64,000 nt of DNA from Lachancea thermotolerans CBS 6340 (lineage: Eukaryota > Ascomycota > Saccharomycetes > Saccharomycetales > Saccharomycetaceae). Made by a program: the position numbers and the translations under genes. The notes below the pieces were generated by a model. That model ran no database searches. It worked only from the letters and a program-made list of their open reading frames with translations, and was not told the DNA's origin. The DNA lies in the NCBI RefSeq assembly GCF_000142805.1, contig NC_013077.1, positions 496,001 to 560,000 of the forward strand. Reading direction: 5' to 3'. The number at the start of each line of letters is the position of its first letter. Position 1 is the stretch's first letter. Positions 29,035-39,162 of the stretch are shown in pieces.

Positions 29035-30264
29035 ATGTCCATTCTGGAACCCTTCCTGAAGCTCTCAAACTATGCGAATAAGCTGAATGAGAAGTACGCA
29101 GCTATGCCCATCGGAGAGCTGCGTGCGTTGACTCTCGCAGAGCGCATTCGTTTCTACAACTGGACCTTTGAAATATGGGCATTGGCGCTCTTGGCTGCGG
29201 TATACGGTGCCTACGTAATCGGAACCCGCCTGAACAGCAGACGTGCAACCCAATTGTTTGACTCCTTGACCGATGGGTTCCAGAAATTGGCCTTCGCCAA
29301 GGTTGGGTTCTCTACCAAGGCCGGCGAAAAGAAACAGTACGTGGCAGAACAAAATAACACCTGGTACACCACTTTTGCTACTGGCCGTTCTTCTATTGAA
29401 AGCATCACCGCGCGTGCTCACATGACAGCTCGCTACAACCCATTGACACTGTTGATGGAGCGTGTTGTGGGCTTATTTTTCCCCAGCTTATTTGAGAAAG
29501 ACCTCGGCGAGTTCTTGGAGGTGAGCATTGTGCCTAACGGGATCTACGTTACCAGTCCTAATGCTGACCTACCTAAGGAAGATGCTGTTACCGCAATTCT
29601 TTCAAGGTTCAAGTTCATTGCCTCCATTGTTAACAAGTCTGTCATGACGAAGGCGCGTGAGACTAACTACTTTTTGTCCTTAACTCACACCTCCGAGAGT
29701 GAAAAGCTACCTGTGGAGTATGTATTCATGTCCGAAAGCAACCAGCTTAACGGATTCTTCGAACACTACGCAGGACCCGAGTTCAAAGACTTGCTAGCCA
29801 AATGCTCTCGCTTCTTGTCTTTCGTCAGTTTCACCGACCTGCCAGAGGAGAAGCCAATCACCGACAAGTTGTGGAACCTCAAGCAAAAGCCCAGATGTGT
29901 CATCCACTGTGAGTTTGTCACCGGTACTAAAGACCTCAACCTCTTGAATCAACTTATCGCTGAGATTGTCAAAATTTTTGACGCGGTGACTCAAGACTAT
30001 GCGCAAAACCCCACAAAGGCCTTTTTGACTAACGATATGTTGAAAAAGGCCTCTAACTTGCGTTCTCAAGAACTTCAAAAAATCGTGAAAGTCATGAAGC
30101 AAGTCGAAAGAGAGCTGGCGCAAGAGAAAAAGCAGGACGTCGAAAGGGAGAAGAGGCGCCAGATGAGGTCCAAGTTGAGTGGCCAAGAGCAGGACAAAAT
30201 TGACCAAAAGATGAGAGAGAAGCGTGAAAGACGTATGAGAAACAGACAAAAAGTGAGGATGTGA
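29035..30264 (+). CDS. ER membrane protein of the CCDC47/YNR021W family (DUF1682)
   Basis: The 409-residue protein matches S. cerevisiae YNR021W in size. One membrane span lies at about residues 43-62 (FEIWALALLAAVYGAYVIG). The cytosolic DUF1682 body follows. The end is a charged, coiled-coil-like tail (QVERELAQEKKQDVEREK and further basic repeats to NRQKVRM). The animal relative CCDC47 is part of the PAT complex that chaperones multi-pass proteins at the translocon and binds ribosomes through its basic tail; the same role here is inferred. Confidence 0.9.
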   Translation: MSILEPFLKLSNYANKLNEKYAAMPIGELRALTLAERIRFYNWTFEIWALALLAAVYGAYVIGTRLNSRRATQLFDSLTDGFQKLAFAKVGFSTKAGEKKQYVAEQNNTWYTTFATGRSSIESITARAHMTARYNPLTLLMERVVGLFFPSLFEKDLGEFLEVSIVPNGIYVTSPNADLPKEDAVTAILSRFKFIASIVNKSVMTKARETNYFLSLTHTSESEKLPVEYVFMSESNQLNGFFEHYAGPEFKDLLAKCSRFLSFVSFTDLPEEKPITDKLWNLKQKPRCVIHCEFVTGTKDLNLLNQLIAEIVKIFDAVTQDYAQNPTKAFLTNDMLKKASNLRSQELQKIVKVMKQVERELAQEKKQDVEREKRRQMRSKLSGQEQDKIDQKMREKRERRMRNRQKVRM

Positions 30265-30396
30265 AGCTCCTTACGCCTGACTTGCTCGCTTCATGCGATG
30301 CCCTTAAATGTTGGTGACCATCTGAGTCCTATATGTACAAAATCTTGAACGCTATTTACAGACCTAAATAATATAAGGCGACAGACCCGCGTTGAC

Positions 30397-30825
30397 CTAG
30401 ATATCGAGTCCTGGGATCTTAACATCGTTAATAGTTACGCCGCTGTTAAAAACCCTTGGCGCTTGCTTCTCGGCGTCAGGCTTCTCGCTTTCCTTCGTCT
30501 TCTCGCTTTCCTTAGCATCGTTTCCCTTGATCTTTTCAGCAGCCGCTTCGATTTGCCTTTTAACTGCCTTCTGAACAGATGTTGCCCTAGCCGCTGCAGC
30601 GGCTATACTTTCTGCACGCAGCCCCTCATCAATTTCCTCTTCATGGAGAATGTAGCGAGCACCGTTGCTCAAGTGAAGGTAGTTTCTCATGAGCGATGGA
30701 CTAACTTGTGTAACTTGGCCTTTGTAAAGCTGGAATTGGGGGAAATCTTTCAGCAGTTGTACCTTGACCTTTTTAGAACGCTTGGAAAGCGCAGAATAAG
30801 CCCTGAGGGCTGGTGCCTTGAACAT
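30397..30825 (-). CDS. MRPL50: Mitochondrial large-subunit ribosomal protein bL9m
   Basis: The 142-residue protein (139 in S. cerevisiae) has the L9 N-terminal domain: [20 protein letters not shown] followed by [14 protein letters not shown]. The C-terminal half is Lys/Glu/Ala rich. The first residues ([19 protein letters not shown]) are a plausible mitochondrial presequence. It converges with YNR021W, as in S. cerevisiae. An RRPE/AATTTT element lies 42 bp upstream. Confidence 0.9.
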   Translation of the reverse strand: MFKAPALRAYSALSKRSKKVKVQLLKDFPQFQLYKGQVTQVSPSLMRNYLHLSNGARYILHEEEIDEGLRAESIAAAAARATSVQKAVKRQIEAAAEKIKGNDAKESEKTKESEKPDAEKQAPRVFNSGVTINDVKIPGLDI

Positions 30826-31453
30826 TGCGGTGTTTGTTTTGACTGTATTCTAACTTTAGTGTTGGTCAAAATTTTTCAATATAGCTAGTTACAAGACTAA
30901 AGCTACACAGCCAGTTTGAAAAGGTTCAACATCCATAGTAACGCGGCATTGGTTTGAGCATGGCCGTTGAATTGATGTGGCTTTGAGGTTCCTTAAACAG
31001 TTTTTACGCTGTATTTTACCTGACTTTGATTGCAACATGACGCTTCAAAGCCCTTGTCATAACAGCCAGCCAATGCGATCTCCCGGGACGCCGCGTAATA
31101 GCTATGAACCAACAGCGGATCCTTCTCAGCGCGGCCATGGGCACACTTTATTTAAAACGTTCACATGCTCTTGATTTTATGTAACGTAGGAATTCTGGTT
31201 TTTATAGCAGCGGCAACCAAAAGTCATTGTTGAGGTTCACGAACCTTCCCAAAACATTGCACAGTTACCCACAGTTCTTGCTGGCCATATTCAAGTATAG
31301 AGTACTGTAATAGCCCCTCCCCAAGCTCCTAGACTTTATATCACGTGATTAATATCAATGTTATTTACAGATATCAAATAACCACAACTCTTCTCATTGT
31401 CGACCAAACATCGCGTAAGTGATACCAAGAAGTGATACACTGTGCCTCCAGAA
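30826..31453. other. 628-bp divergent spacer between MRPL50 and SNF12
   Basis: It holds TGAAAAATTTTG on the minus strand (30867-30878) and a palindromic ATCACGTGAT at 31340-31349 about 105 bp before the SNF12 ATG. No ORF of note. Confidence 0.5.
30867..30878 (-). promoter_or_regulatory. RRPE / AATTTT element upstream of MRPL50
   Basis: Read on the minus strand it is TGAAAAATTTTG, 42-53 bp before the start codon. The same element core occurs before IMG1, TIM23 and THR4. Confidence 0.55.
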
Positions 31454-32776
31454 ATGTCCAAGCCACGGAAACAGAGCATACAGCCGCAAGCTAACCAAAG
31501 GACTACTCCTTTACCAATCACGCAGCCCACAGATGCGTACATCCCGCCTTTTCTTGTTGAACAGGTGCCTGAACTTAAATCCTACAAGCAACTTCTGGAA
31601 GCAGAGTCGAAAATCGATATCTATATCAGCCGCAAAAAGATTGACTTGTATCAATCAGTATCACAGTGGAATAGTCTGAAGCAGGAAGCACAGGAAAAAC
31701 AGTACCTCCGCATTTTCGTATCCAACATTGCCGAGAACCAAGCCTGGCAAACAAACGACGCCAACGCACAACCATCCTGGACTCTGAGGATAGAGGGTAG
31801 ATTATTGAATGACCTTGATGTTAATGACCCTCAAAGGCCCAAATTTAGCTCGTTCCTGCAGGGCATCGCAGTCGACTTCACGCGCCCACAAAACGCAGAT
31901 GCGGGTGCGCAGGACCAGCAGCAACCACAACCTCTAGTACCCTCAATTGTTGAGTGGCATGCGGACCCTTCAGCCTTGGCTGAGTTCGACGGCCTGGATG
32001 TCAAGCGTGACGGAGCCGAAAACGTTAAGTGTCGAATTGCAATCCAGCCTCGCGGGGTCACTGGTGAGTGGATCCAATTCTCACCTGAGCTCTCTTCCAT
32101 CATTGGCATGTCGCGAGGAACTCTTCATGAAGCGGTCTACTCTCTTTACAAATACATTTTGATCAATGACCTGCTGACAAGCGAAGACGATGTGCAGGCT
32201 CCAGGAAACCCCTCTTCCAACTCTACCAACGGTGAGAGAACAATTACCAAGATTGACAAATACCTTGCTGCGCTTTTTCCTGATGAGCGCAAAACCATGA
32301 GACTTGCAGAAATTCCATCCCTTGTAAATCGCCACATTTCTCCTCTGCCACCAATCAGAATAGACTACACGATACGTGTTGACAAAGCTTCTACGTACGG
32401 CGAAACCGTCATAGATATTGAAGTGCCGGCTGTAAGTGAGGACGAAGTGGCCCGCGAGGGCATGTCTCTACTAACAGAGCTAAACCAGTTGAGCACGACT
32501 TTAGAGCCCCAGATGCAAGCTCTAAACCAAGAGCTTAACATTTTGCAGCTTCAACTTAACGCTAGTGCGAACAAGTATCAATTCTTCAGCAAGCTTTCAA
32601 AGGACCCTGTTCCAATGCTACAAGAGTACATGGATTCTTCTTCAAGAGCGCTGAAGGTCCTGAGCGGCGACGACGGTTTCAACGAAGACACTGTGAGAAG
32701 AGCTCAATTTTACAAAGACAACGAGGCAATGTTATTTGAGAATTTGAGCGTTCTACTTTCGAACGGGCGCATGTAA
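31454..32776 (+). CDS. SNF12: SWI/SNF and RSC chromatin-remodelling subunit (SWIB domain)
   Basis: The 440-residue protein is the BAF60-type subunit. The ATG at 31454 was chosen; the frame above opens only with GTG. The N-terminal conserved block (PPFLVEQVPELKSYKQLLEAE, then RKKIDLYQS) and the SWIB domain at about residues 205-280 (WIQFSPELSSIIGMSRGTLH) are clear. A coiled-coil-like C-terminus follows. S. cerevisiae has two WGD copies, SNF12 (566, SWI/SNF) and RSC6 (483, RSC). The gene sits between MRPL50 (next to SNF12) and THR4 (next to RSC6), so this is the single pre-duplication gene, and one protein probably serves both complexes. Its length is closer to Rsc6. Confidence 0.92.
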   Translation: MSKPRKQSIQPQANQRTTPLPITQPTDAYIPPFLVEQVPELKSYKQLLEAESKIDIYISRKKIDLYQSVSQWNSLKQEAQEKQYLRIFVSNIAENQAWQTNDANAQPSWTLRIEGRLLNDLDVNDPQRPKFSSFLQGIAVDFTRPQNADAGAQDQQQPQPLVPSIVEWHADPSALAEFDGLDVKRDGAENVKCRIAIQPRGVTGEWIQFSPELSSIIGMSRGTLHEAVYSLYKYILINDLLTSEDDVQAPGNPSSNSTNGERTITKIDKYLAALFPDERKTMRLAEIPSLVNRHISPLPPIRIDYTIRVDKASTYGETVIDIEVPAVSEDEVAREGMSLLTELNQLSTTLEPQMQALNQELNILQLQLNASANKYQFFSKLSKDPVPMLQEYMDSSSRALKVLSGDDGFNEDTVRRAQFYKDNEAMLFENLSVLLSNGRM

Positions 32777-32896
32777 ACTAAAACAAAGGAGCTGAGCTTC
32801 CATACACAGCCATGAGATAGGCTGGCGTGGTGGCAGTTACCAGTCTCAACTGCATGATTGTACACTTTGAGTACCTTACGTAAAGAGTGAGATCAT

Positions 32897-32908
32897 CAAA
32901 ATTTTTCA
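32897..32908. promoter_or_regulatory. AATTTT/RRPE element upstream of THR4
   Basis: CAAAATTTTTCA, the same core as before MRPL50, lies about 83-94 bp before the THR4 ATG. Confidence 0.45.
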
Positions 32909-32990
32909 ATGGTAGTCATGGTCATAATAGTCATCTTTCCACATCTCAAGCGTTCATCGAACCAAGTCCATTCCGCAAGGTTTAGCTAAG

Positions 32991-34520
32991 ATGTCCAAAA
33001 CTTACAGATCCACTAGATCCTCTTCCAAAGACACTAAGTCATTTGAGGAAACTATCATTCAAGGCTTAGCCTCTGATGGCGGGCTTTTCATTCCTTCCGA
33101 GATCCCACAAGTTAGCGAAGAAACCCTGAAGCAATGGTCTCAGCTGAGTTTCCAGGGCTTGGCTTTGGAAATCATGAAATTGTACATTTCCAGCGAAGAG
33201 ATCCCAGAAGCTGATCTTAAGGTCTTGATCGAGAGATCATACTCGACGTTCCGCTCTAAGGATGTGACGCCATTGGCAAAAGACGTGACTGGCAAGAACG
33301 AGCATCTGCACATTTTGGAGCTGTTTCACGGCCCAACCTATGCTTTCAAGGATGTTGCGTTGCAATTCGTGGGTAACTTGTTCGAATACTTCTTGCAAAG
33401 AGCGAACAAGGACTTACCTCAGGAACAGAGAAAGAGAATTACTGTGGTGGGTGCTACTTCCGGTGACACTGGTAGTGCTGCCATCTATGGTATGAGAGGC
33501 AAGAAGGACGTTTCTGTATTCATCCTATACCCAACTGGCAGAATCTCCCCTATACAAGAAGAACAAATGACAACTGTTCCTGACCAAAATGTGCAAACTC
33601 TTTCTGTTAAGGGTACTTTTGACAACTGCCAAGACATTGTCAAGGCCATTTTCGGTGACGTCGAATTTAACAAGAAGCACAACGTCGGAGCCGTGAATTC
33701 TATCAACTGGGCCAGAATCTTGGCTCAAATGACTTACTACTTTTACGCCTACTTCCAGGCCACAAACGGCTCTCCAAGTAAAGTCAAGTTTGTCGTCCCA
33801 AGTGGTAACTTTGGTGACATTCTTGCCGGTTACTACGCCAAAAAGATGGGCCTCCCTGTGGAAAGACTAATCATTGCCACTAATGAAAACGATATTCTCG
33901 ACAGATTCTTGAAATCAGGTGTTTATGAAAGATCTGACGATGTTGCGGCTACCCTGTCACCAGCCATGGATATCTTGATTTCCTCAAACTTTGAGAGACT
34001 GCTTTGGTACCTAGCCCGTGACGTCCTTGCTTCAAATGATGACCAAAAAGCAGGCGAGATTCTGAATCAGTGGTTCACTCAGCTTAAAACCAAAGGAAAG
34101 TTTGAGGTTGACTCTGCTGTCGTTAAACACGCCCTGGTTGACTTCGATTCTGAAAGAGTCTCCAATGCTGAGACAACCTCGACTATCAAAGAGACCTATG
34201 CCAACTCTCAAAACCCTCAGCACTATATCTTGGATCCTCACACTGCTGTCGGTGTGTGCGCCACGAAGAGACAGATGGCAAAGGACAACGACAAATCGAT
34301 CCAATATATTTCTTTGTCCACTGCCCACCCAGCTAAGTTTGCCGAAGCTGTGAATGAAGCTCTATCTTCTTTCGAAGGCTACTCTTTCGAGAAAGACGTT
34401 TTGCCAGACGAGCTGAAGGTTCTTTCGACACTAGAAAAGAAGTTGAAATTTGTTGAAAAGGCTGATGTCGAGCTTGTGAAGAGCGCCATTGAGGAGGAGT
34501 TGGCTAAAATGGGGTTATAA
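32991..34520 (+). CDS. THR4: Threonine synthase
   Basis: Thr4 converts O-phosphohomoserine to threonine with pyridoxal phosphate, the last step of threonine synthesis. The 509-residue protein (514 in S. cerevisiae) shows the fungal/bacterial class pattern. The N-terminal YRSTR and GLASDGGLFIPSEIP segments are present. The PLP lysine is in GPTYAFKDVALQ at about residue 120. ATSGDTGSAA is the phosphate-binding loop, and PSGNFGDILAGYYAKKMGLP follows. It lies after the SNF12/RSC6 gene, as on chromosome III of S. cerevisiae. Codon choice is strongly biased, as expected for a well-expressed gene. Confidence 0.98.
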   Translation: MSKTYRSTRSSSKDTKSFEETIIQGLASDGGLFIPSEIPQVSEETLKQWSQLSFQGLALEIMKLYISSEEIPEADLKVLIERSYSTFRSKDVTPLAKDVTGKNEHLHILELFHGPTYAFKDVALQFVGNLFEYFLQRANKDLPQEQRKRITVVGATSGDTGSAAIYGMRGKKDVSVFILYPTGRISPIQEEQMTTVPDQNVQTLSVKGTFDNCQDIVKAIFGDVEFNKKHNVGAVNSINWARILAQMTYYFYAYFQATNGSPSKVKFVVPSGNFGDILAGYYAKKMGLPVERLIIATNENDILDRFLKSGVYERSDDVAATLSPAMDILISSNFERLLWYLARDVLASNDDQKAGEILNQWFTQLKTKGKFEVDSAVVKHALVDFDSERVSNAETTSTIKETYANSQNPQHYILDPHTAVGVCATKRQMAKDNDKSIQYISLSTAHPAKFAEAVNEALSSFEGYSFEKDVLPDELKVLSTLEKKLKFVEKADVELVKSAIEEELAKMGL

Positions 34521-34610
34521 ATGTGCACCATTCATACCTTTCTATATTAGTACAAATAGTTGAAATGAGCGGCTGATATATATTAGATGCCTAACGAATA
34601 CAATAAATGT

Positions 34611-36198
34611 TCAAACAGTTTTGTTTTGTGCGAGCTGGACTTTCCCGTTATCACCTATATTGATTTGGTATCCTGCCGAGCTTAGGGCGCTGTCCTGGAC
34701 TGCAGTTTTAGCCTCCATCCGGGCAACAATGCGCTGATTCTCCTCATTGTCTTGAAGTAGATGTTTTATGCACATTATGCTTCTTTCTTTGATAAAAGGG
34801 TCATTATCATCAATGACACAGTTGCTAAGCACCGCCTCAAGACCCTGTAATTCTCTGATTTTGTCTTGAACTTTCTTATTATTGTAGGAGAGAAAGCTTA
34901 TAATCTCAATTACAAGTAGCTTACACTCCGGAAAGTTAGTGGGTTTGATAAAACCTGTGTTACAATCAATACGGGAGTTTATGAGATCTTGATCGAAAAC
35001 CTTTTGGCCTTTCCCGTCCATGACTCTAATTTCTGAGATTTCACCATTTGAAAGCTTGTATATATTGAATCTCAGTAGCTTACTCTGTAATGTGTGCAAT
35101 AGGCTGACCAACAAATCCAAGCCCTTGTAAAAGATCAAAAACTCTCGAACATGATCATATTGAGAGAGTGTAGTAAACATGTCCAAGACAATTAGTAACT
35201 GTCCGTGTAAGAGCGCTGCAACATCTTTATCGCTTTGACAGTTCTCAAAGTATGTGCGTGTTTGCGTCACGGTATCTTCAAGTAATTTGTAAGTCCAAGT
35301 CAAAATGCTTGTAAGTTGGTACTTATCCCAAGATTCATAACTCGTAATAAGTAAGTGTGAGATTTTCAAGTAGTTTAGAAACATAGTAGGACTCACTTTT
35401 TGAATATTTTGTATGAATGGAGCGAATGATTCGTGACAGCATATGCGCATAAAAGCTGATATTACCACAGTCGATAATGTTGATAGATTTGACGCCTGAA
35501 AGTCACGGTCCTGTATAATATTTGGTAGTGGTGTGTCGCCATGTGTGATCTGAGGCAACAAAAGCTCGTGCAATATCTTGTGTGCTTTGTCGGATTTCAA
35601 GAAATAATAAACGAACTCATCGTGTACAGTAAGGTTACGGATCAGCAGCGCATATGAGGTCATTAACGGATCACTTTCCTCAAAAGTTTGGCCGACTGGA
35701 TAGCATAGGAATTGCAAGGTTTGCTGCATTGCACTTTTGTCAAAAGCAGTTGACTTGGCATTTGCATTGCATGAAAATTCAAGTGCTGTCTTGTAGAGAG
35801 CTATCTCGATCTCATCGTAATTGGGGCTTTGCGACAAGCATATCGAAGTTTTTGAAAAGCTTGTCCTGAAGTGTCAGTTTTTGAGCGTAATCTTGGTTGT
35901 CAGCACATAAATTCCTGGCGAGGAGCACGACCCCTTTATAGATTCTAAAATACCAGAACCTTGTCCCTTCTTCTAAAGCACGTAAGCCGCCGTTCTCTGG
36001 TGCCACGAAACATTCGCCAATGCTCCTCCATATCTTGTCTGAGGATGCCATGCAATTTCGGTAGCTTTCGTTTTGGGATGCACCCAATACTAGCCGATTA
36101 AGAGGCAAAACAAAGGCCTCATAGTCATTTGGATCACCAGAAAATGATCGAAGTAGGTTGCAGATCTCTTGCAGAACGGTAATTTCCTTGTCTGTCAT
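34611..36198 (-). CDS. CTR86: Ataxin-10-like protein Ctr86, coded in two overlapping frames
   Basis: Ctr86 is an essential protein of unclear function, related to human ataxin-10. The first frame starts at ATG 36198 (MTDKEITVLQEICNLLRSFS) and closes at 35812 after 128 residues. The second is open from 35873 to 34611 with no ATG near its beginning, and carries about 410 residues ending GNPHKV-like basic/hydrophobic text; its ARM-type helices and the IDDNDPFIKERSIMCIKHLL block match S. cerevisiae Ctr86. Together they give about 535 residues (563 in S. cerevisiae), and similarity crosses the join. A +1 shift within 35815-35873 would connect them. No canonical intron signals lie there. It may be recoding, an indel error or real damage. 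A perfect PAC box lies 24 bp upstream of the ATG. Confidence 0.85.
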
Positions 36199-36221
36199 CC
36201 CAATTAAATCTTAAGATAGTA

Positions 36222-36229
36222 GCGATGAG
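36222..36229 (+). promoter_or_regulatory. PAC element upstream of CTR86
   Basis: GCGATGAG is an exact match to the polymerase A and C (PAC) box consensus, 24-31 bp before the CTR86 ATG. An AAAATTTA stretch lies about 15 bp further out. Confidence 0.5.
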
Positions 36230-36366
36230 CTTCCATCGGTGGTAAGAAAATTTATAGTTCGTTATCTGCGATTGATAAATTGAGAATGACAAGGTCTATA
36301 TATCTAATGAGTTCTATAACGCGTGTTCAATAATATGGTTCCGCTGTTTTGGCTCATGAAATGCTA

Positions 36367-39114
36367 TCAGATAAGGTCTTCATCCGAGTCCTCTTCAAGT
36401 TGGAGAGGGAGTTTGTTTTTTGTGTCTGTAACTCCGATCCAGCCCTCTTCATCATCTGAGGCTCCTGTTAATACCTCGTCCTCAGAACCATCTGCCTCGT
36501 CCTCAGAATCAGAGTTGTTAACATGTTTATGATCTTCTCCATCACTAACGCCTCCCTCGACAGAACCGTCGGTGGAAGTTAGGAAAAAGTAGGCATACTT
36601 GTTGTCCTTTGACGCAGCCACTACATCCTTGGCAATGCGCCCGATAAAGCGCTGAACTGACCTCAGGCAAGAACCAAATTCGTTTTTGTGTGACGAGATG
36701 TAGTGCCCGTGGGCAGAAAGTAGTGCCTTGATCCATATCAGGTTAAATTCCAGGTGTTGCGATTCCATCGCAAAATCTCCAATAAATTTCAGCATCCGAG
36801 CCAGGTAAACGACTGGAAGACCACTGCTGACAAGCTCTATGTCTTTCAGAGGCACTGCTTCATAAACGCGATTAATCAAGTATTCTTCGTTGAGCCTGAA
36901 AGCCATCACAAGAGAATGCAAATACTCCTTTTCTTGAAGAGTCTCTATTACTGCTTGAGGTGTGATGTCTATATCCAAGTCGAATGGATCGAAAATCAAC
37001 GAATCGTCCACTGAGTATATTAAAATACCCTCGGTAGACGCTGCAGCGAAGGCGTTAGATGTAGGAGAGAACTTGAGACCCGTGATTCTAATGGCGGGCC
37101 TGACTCTTCTCGTCGACAGATCGCCGCCTCTGGAGGAGCCAGGCAAAGAGTTATCAATTCTGTCTTCGAGGTCTGAATTCTCGGCATCACGGTCGATTAG
37201 ATCTAAGGAGCCTGCTTCGGTCATTTTCTTACTGTTAAGAAACTGTTGGGTACCATTTAGAGACATATTCCTCGACACAATGAATCTTTTCAGTAGAACG
37301 CTGTTAGGTATGTCGTACAGGCATATGGAGTTGTTGTTGCCGCCAGCAACAATGGAGAGACCATCAAAGCTGTAATCTATGGTGGTGAAATATTTCGATC
37401 TCGCAGAACTCTTTGCAGTAAATCTATCTTCCAGATGTCTCCCGGATACAATGTCTTTTTTCCCGTCGATAGCACCGACTTGTTTGCCTTCGTTTATGTC
37501 AAAAAATAAGACTTGACCGTCGAGAGTAGAAGCTGCAACCTCATTGCCATCTGGCCTGACAGCTATCGAAAGGACGTCTGCATAGACTTCCAGAGGCTCC
37601 ACTTGCTGAGATCTACCGAAAATCGACCATACTCTGATCGTTTTGTCCCACGAGGCTGACGCTAGAACGCTGTTTTCACGGCTAAATGACAGGCAAGATA
37701 CTGGGCCTTCATGACCATCCAATGTCTCGACTAGCTGGCCAGTTTGCACGGACCATACATGAATTGCAAAACTGTCGACAGAACCTGCACAAACAACCTC
37801 TCCAGATGGATCGGCGGCCAAACAGTTAAATTGAATCCTCTCTGCAGCCGTGAAAGTTCTGAAATTACGGTAACGAACAAGATCCCAAGCTCTTACTGTC
37901 CCATCTAAAGATGCGGAAAAAAGCACTTGACCCTTCTTTGCAAACGCTAAGCCCGTGACTGCAGAAGTATGCTCTTGGAAGGTCACTAAGCAGAAGCCAG
38001 ATACAACGTCCCAAATCTTGATTTTGCCATCTTCGGACGCCGTTACAACTCGTGACCCGTCTGGGGAGTAAGTGACTGCATTGGTGGCATCAAAGTGGCC
38101 CTGCTGCTTCAGAATATATGACTCTGATTGCCACTCATAGACAAGCAGCTGCCCCAGTTTACTAGAACCAAATGCCAACCATTCACCGGTATTGTTAACA
38201 GATACAGCGTTGACTGCATTTTGGCCCATTGATAGCTGCTGGAGCAAGGTAAAGCCTGGCAATTCATAAAGTCTAAATTCACCGTTGTTGAAACCAACAA
38301 TCAGCATATTAGACTTCGCATGAAACGTGACACATTTTACTCTGGCCTGGGACGCGTAAAAGTAGTTCTTCTTGGTAATCCTCCAGCTATAGAGGGATGG
38401 ATCTATCTCAGTTTCTGGCTCTTCCCCAAGGGCTTCGTAACCTGGTCTTATTGTGTACTCCCACTGGAACACTGCACCATCCTTGCTAACAGTATAGATG
38501 CGTTCTTGGTCAGAAGAGAAGAAAGCCCCCATGACATAGTCTCTGTGGCCTGCAAAGGTGACAGACGCAAGGTCCTTCTCTTCCGAATCCAGAGACCAGA
38601 TACGAGCGGTTAAATCCTTAGAGGTGGACACCAGAAAACGTGAATCCTGCGACCATGTCAAAGAAATGATATCAGAGAAGTGACCTGCATGGACTCTGTA
38701 GCGAACGAAAGGTGCGAATTGCCGGTCCTCAGCCACTTCTGGAGTCTTCCATACCTGCACAAACCGCCCGCAGGCTAAAGCGAAAAGCTTGCCATCGGGC
38801 GAAAACTTCAGGTCTCTTACTTTCTCTTTAAAGTTGAGGTGATGCAACACAGTCTTGGCTCTGAAGTTGACCAGTATAGCACGACCGTCCTCATCCACGG
38901 ACAGCAGCAGAGTGCCCTGGGGGTTGAGCGCAACGCAGCTGATGTTCTTGCGGTGCTCATATTCAAATGTGAATGACTTGTTGTGCACGAGATCGAACAC
39001 TGACACTCGATTGCCCACCGGCGATATCAGCTGTGTGCCATCTTCGGAGAAAAGTATATTGCCTTGGCGATAAACGGTACCCAAGAGATTTGAGAATCTA
39101 AAATCTGACTTCAT
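36367..39114 (-). CDS. PWP2: SSU processome / UtpB component Pwp2 (Utp1)
   Basis: Pwp2 is a tandem WD40 protein of the UtpB subcomplex, which binds the 5' ETS of pre-rRNA in the 90S particle. The 915-residue protein (923 in S. cerevisiae) begins MKSDFRFSNLLGTVYRQGN and has many WD repeats to about residue 690 (for example FSPDGKLFALACGRFVQVW, SASWDKTIRVW). The Utp12 C-terminal domain follows (about 720-850), and the end is an acidic Ser/Asp/Glu tail (DSEDEADGSEDEVL). It is divergent from MPP6, another RNA-processing gene, with a PAC box between. Confidence 0.97.
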   Translation of the reverse strand: MKSDFRFSNLLGTVYRQGNILFSEDGTQLISPVGNRVSVFDLVHNKSFTFEYEHRKNISCVALNPQGTLLLSVDEDGRAILVNFRAKTVLHHLNFKEKVRDLKFSPDGKLFALACGRFVQVWKTPEVAEDRQFAPFVRYRVHAGHFSDIISLTWSQDSRFLVSTSKDLTARIWSLDSEEKDLASVTFAGHRDYVMGAFFSSDQERIYTVSKDGAVFQWEYTIRPGYEALGEEPETEIDPSLYSWRITKKNYFYASQARVKCVTFHAKSNMLIVGFNNGEFRLYELPGFTLLQQLSMGQNAVNAVSVNNTGEWLAFGSSKLGQLLVYEWQSESYILKQQGHFDATNAVTYSPDGSRVVTASEDGKIKIWDVVSGFCLVTFQEHTSAVTGLAFAKKGQVLFSASLDGTVRAWDLVRYRNFRTFTAAERIQFNCLAADPSGEVVCAGSVDSFAIHVWSVQTGQLVETLDGHEGPVSCLSFSRENSVLASASWDKTIRVWSIFGRSQQVEPLEVYADVLSIAVRPDGNEVAASTLDGQVLFFDINEGKQVGAIDGKKDIVSGRHLEDRFTAKSSARSKYFTTIDYSFDGLSIVAGGNNNSICLYDIPNSVLLKRFIVSRNMSLNGTQQFLNSKKMTEAGSLDLIDRDAENSDLEDRIDNSLPGSSRGGDLSTRRVRPAIRITGLKFSPTSNAFAAASTEGILIYSVDDSLIFDPFDLDIDITPQAVIETLQEKEYLHSLVMAFRLNEEYLINRVYEAVPLKDIELVSSGLPVVYLARMLKFIGDFAMESQHLEFNLIWIKALLSAHGHYISSHKNEFGSCLRSVQRFIGRIAKDVVAASKDNKYAYFFLTSTDGSVEGGVSDGEDHKHVNNSDSEDEADGSEDEVLTGASDDEEGWIGVTDTKNKLPLQLEEDSDEDLI

Positions 39115-39162
39115 TGGACCGCGGCAGTTGTTTTGAATCTTTCGAGAAATACATCTCTCAAG

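Noticed and set aside
31336-31420. ATCACGTGA followed by AT-rich DNA, considered as a centromere CDEI-CDEII
   Set aside because: No CDEIII core (TCCGAA with its flanks) follows at the expected distance, so it is treated as a bHLH site in the SNF12 promoter.
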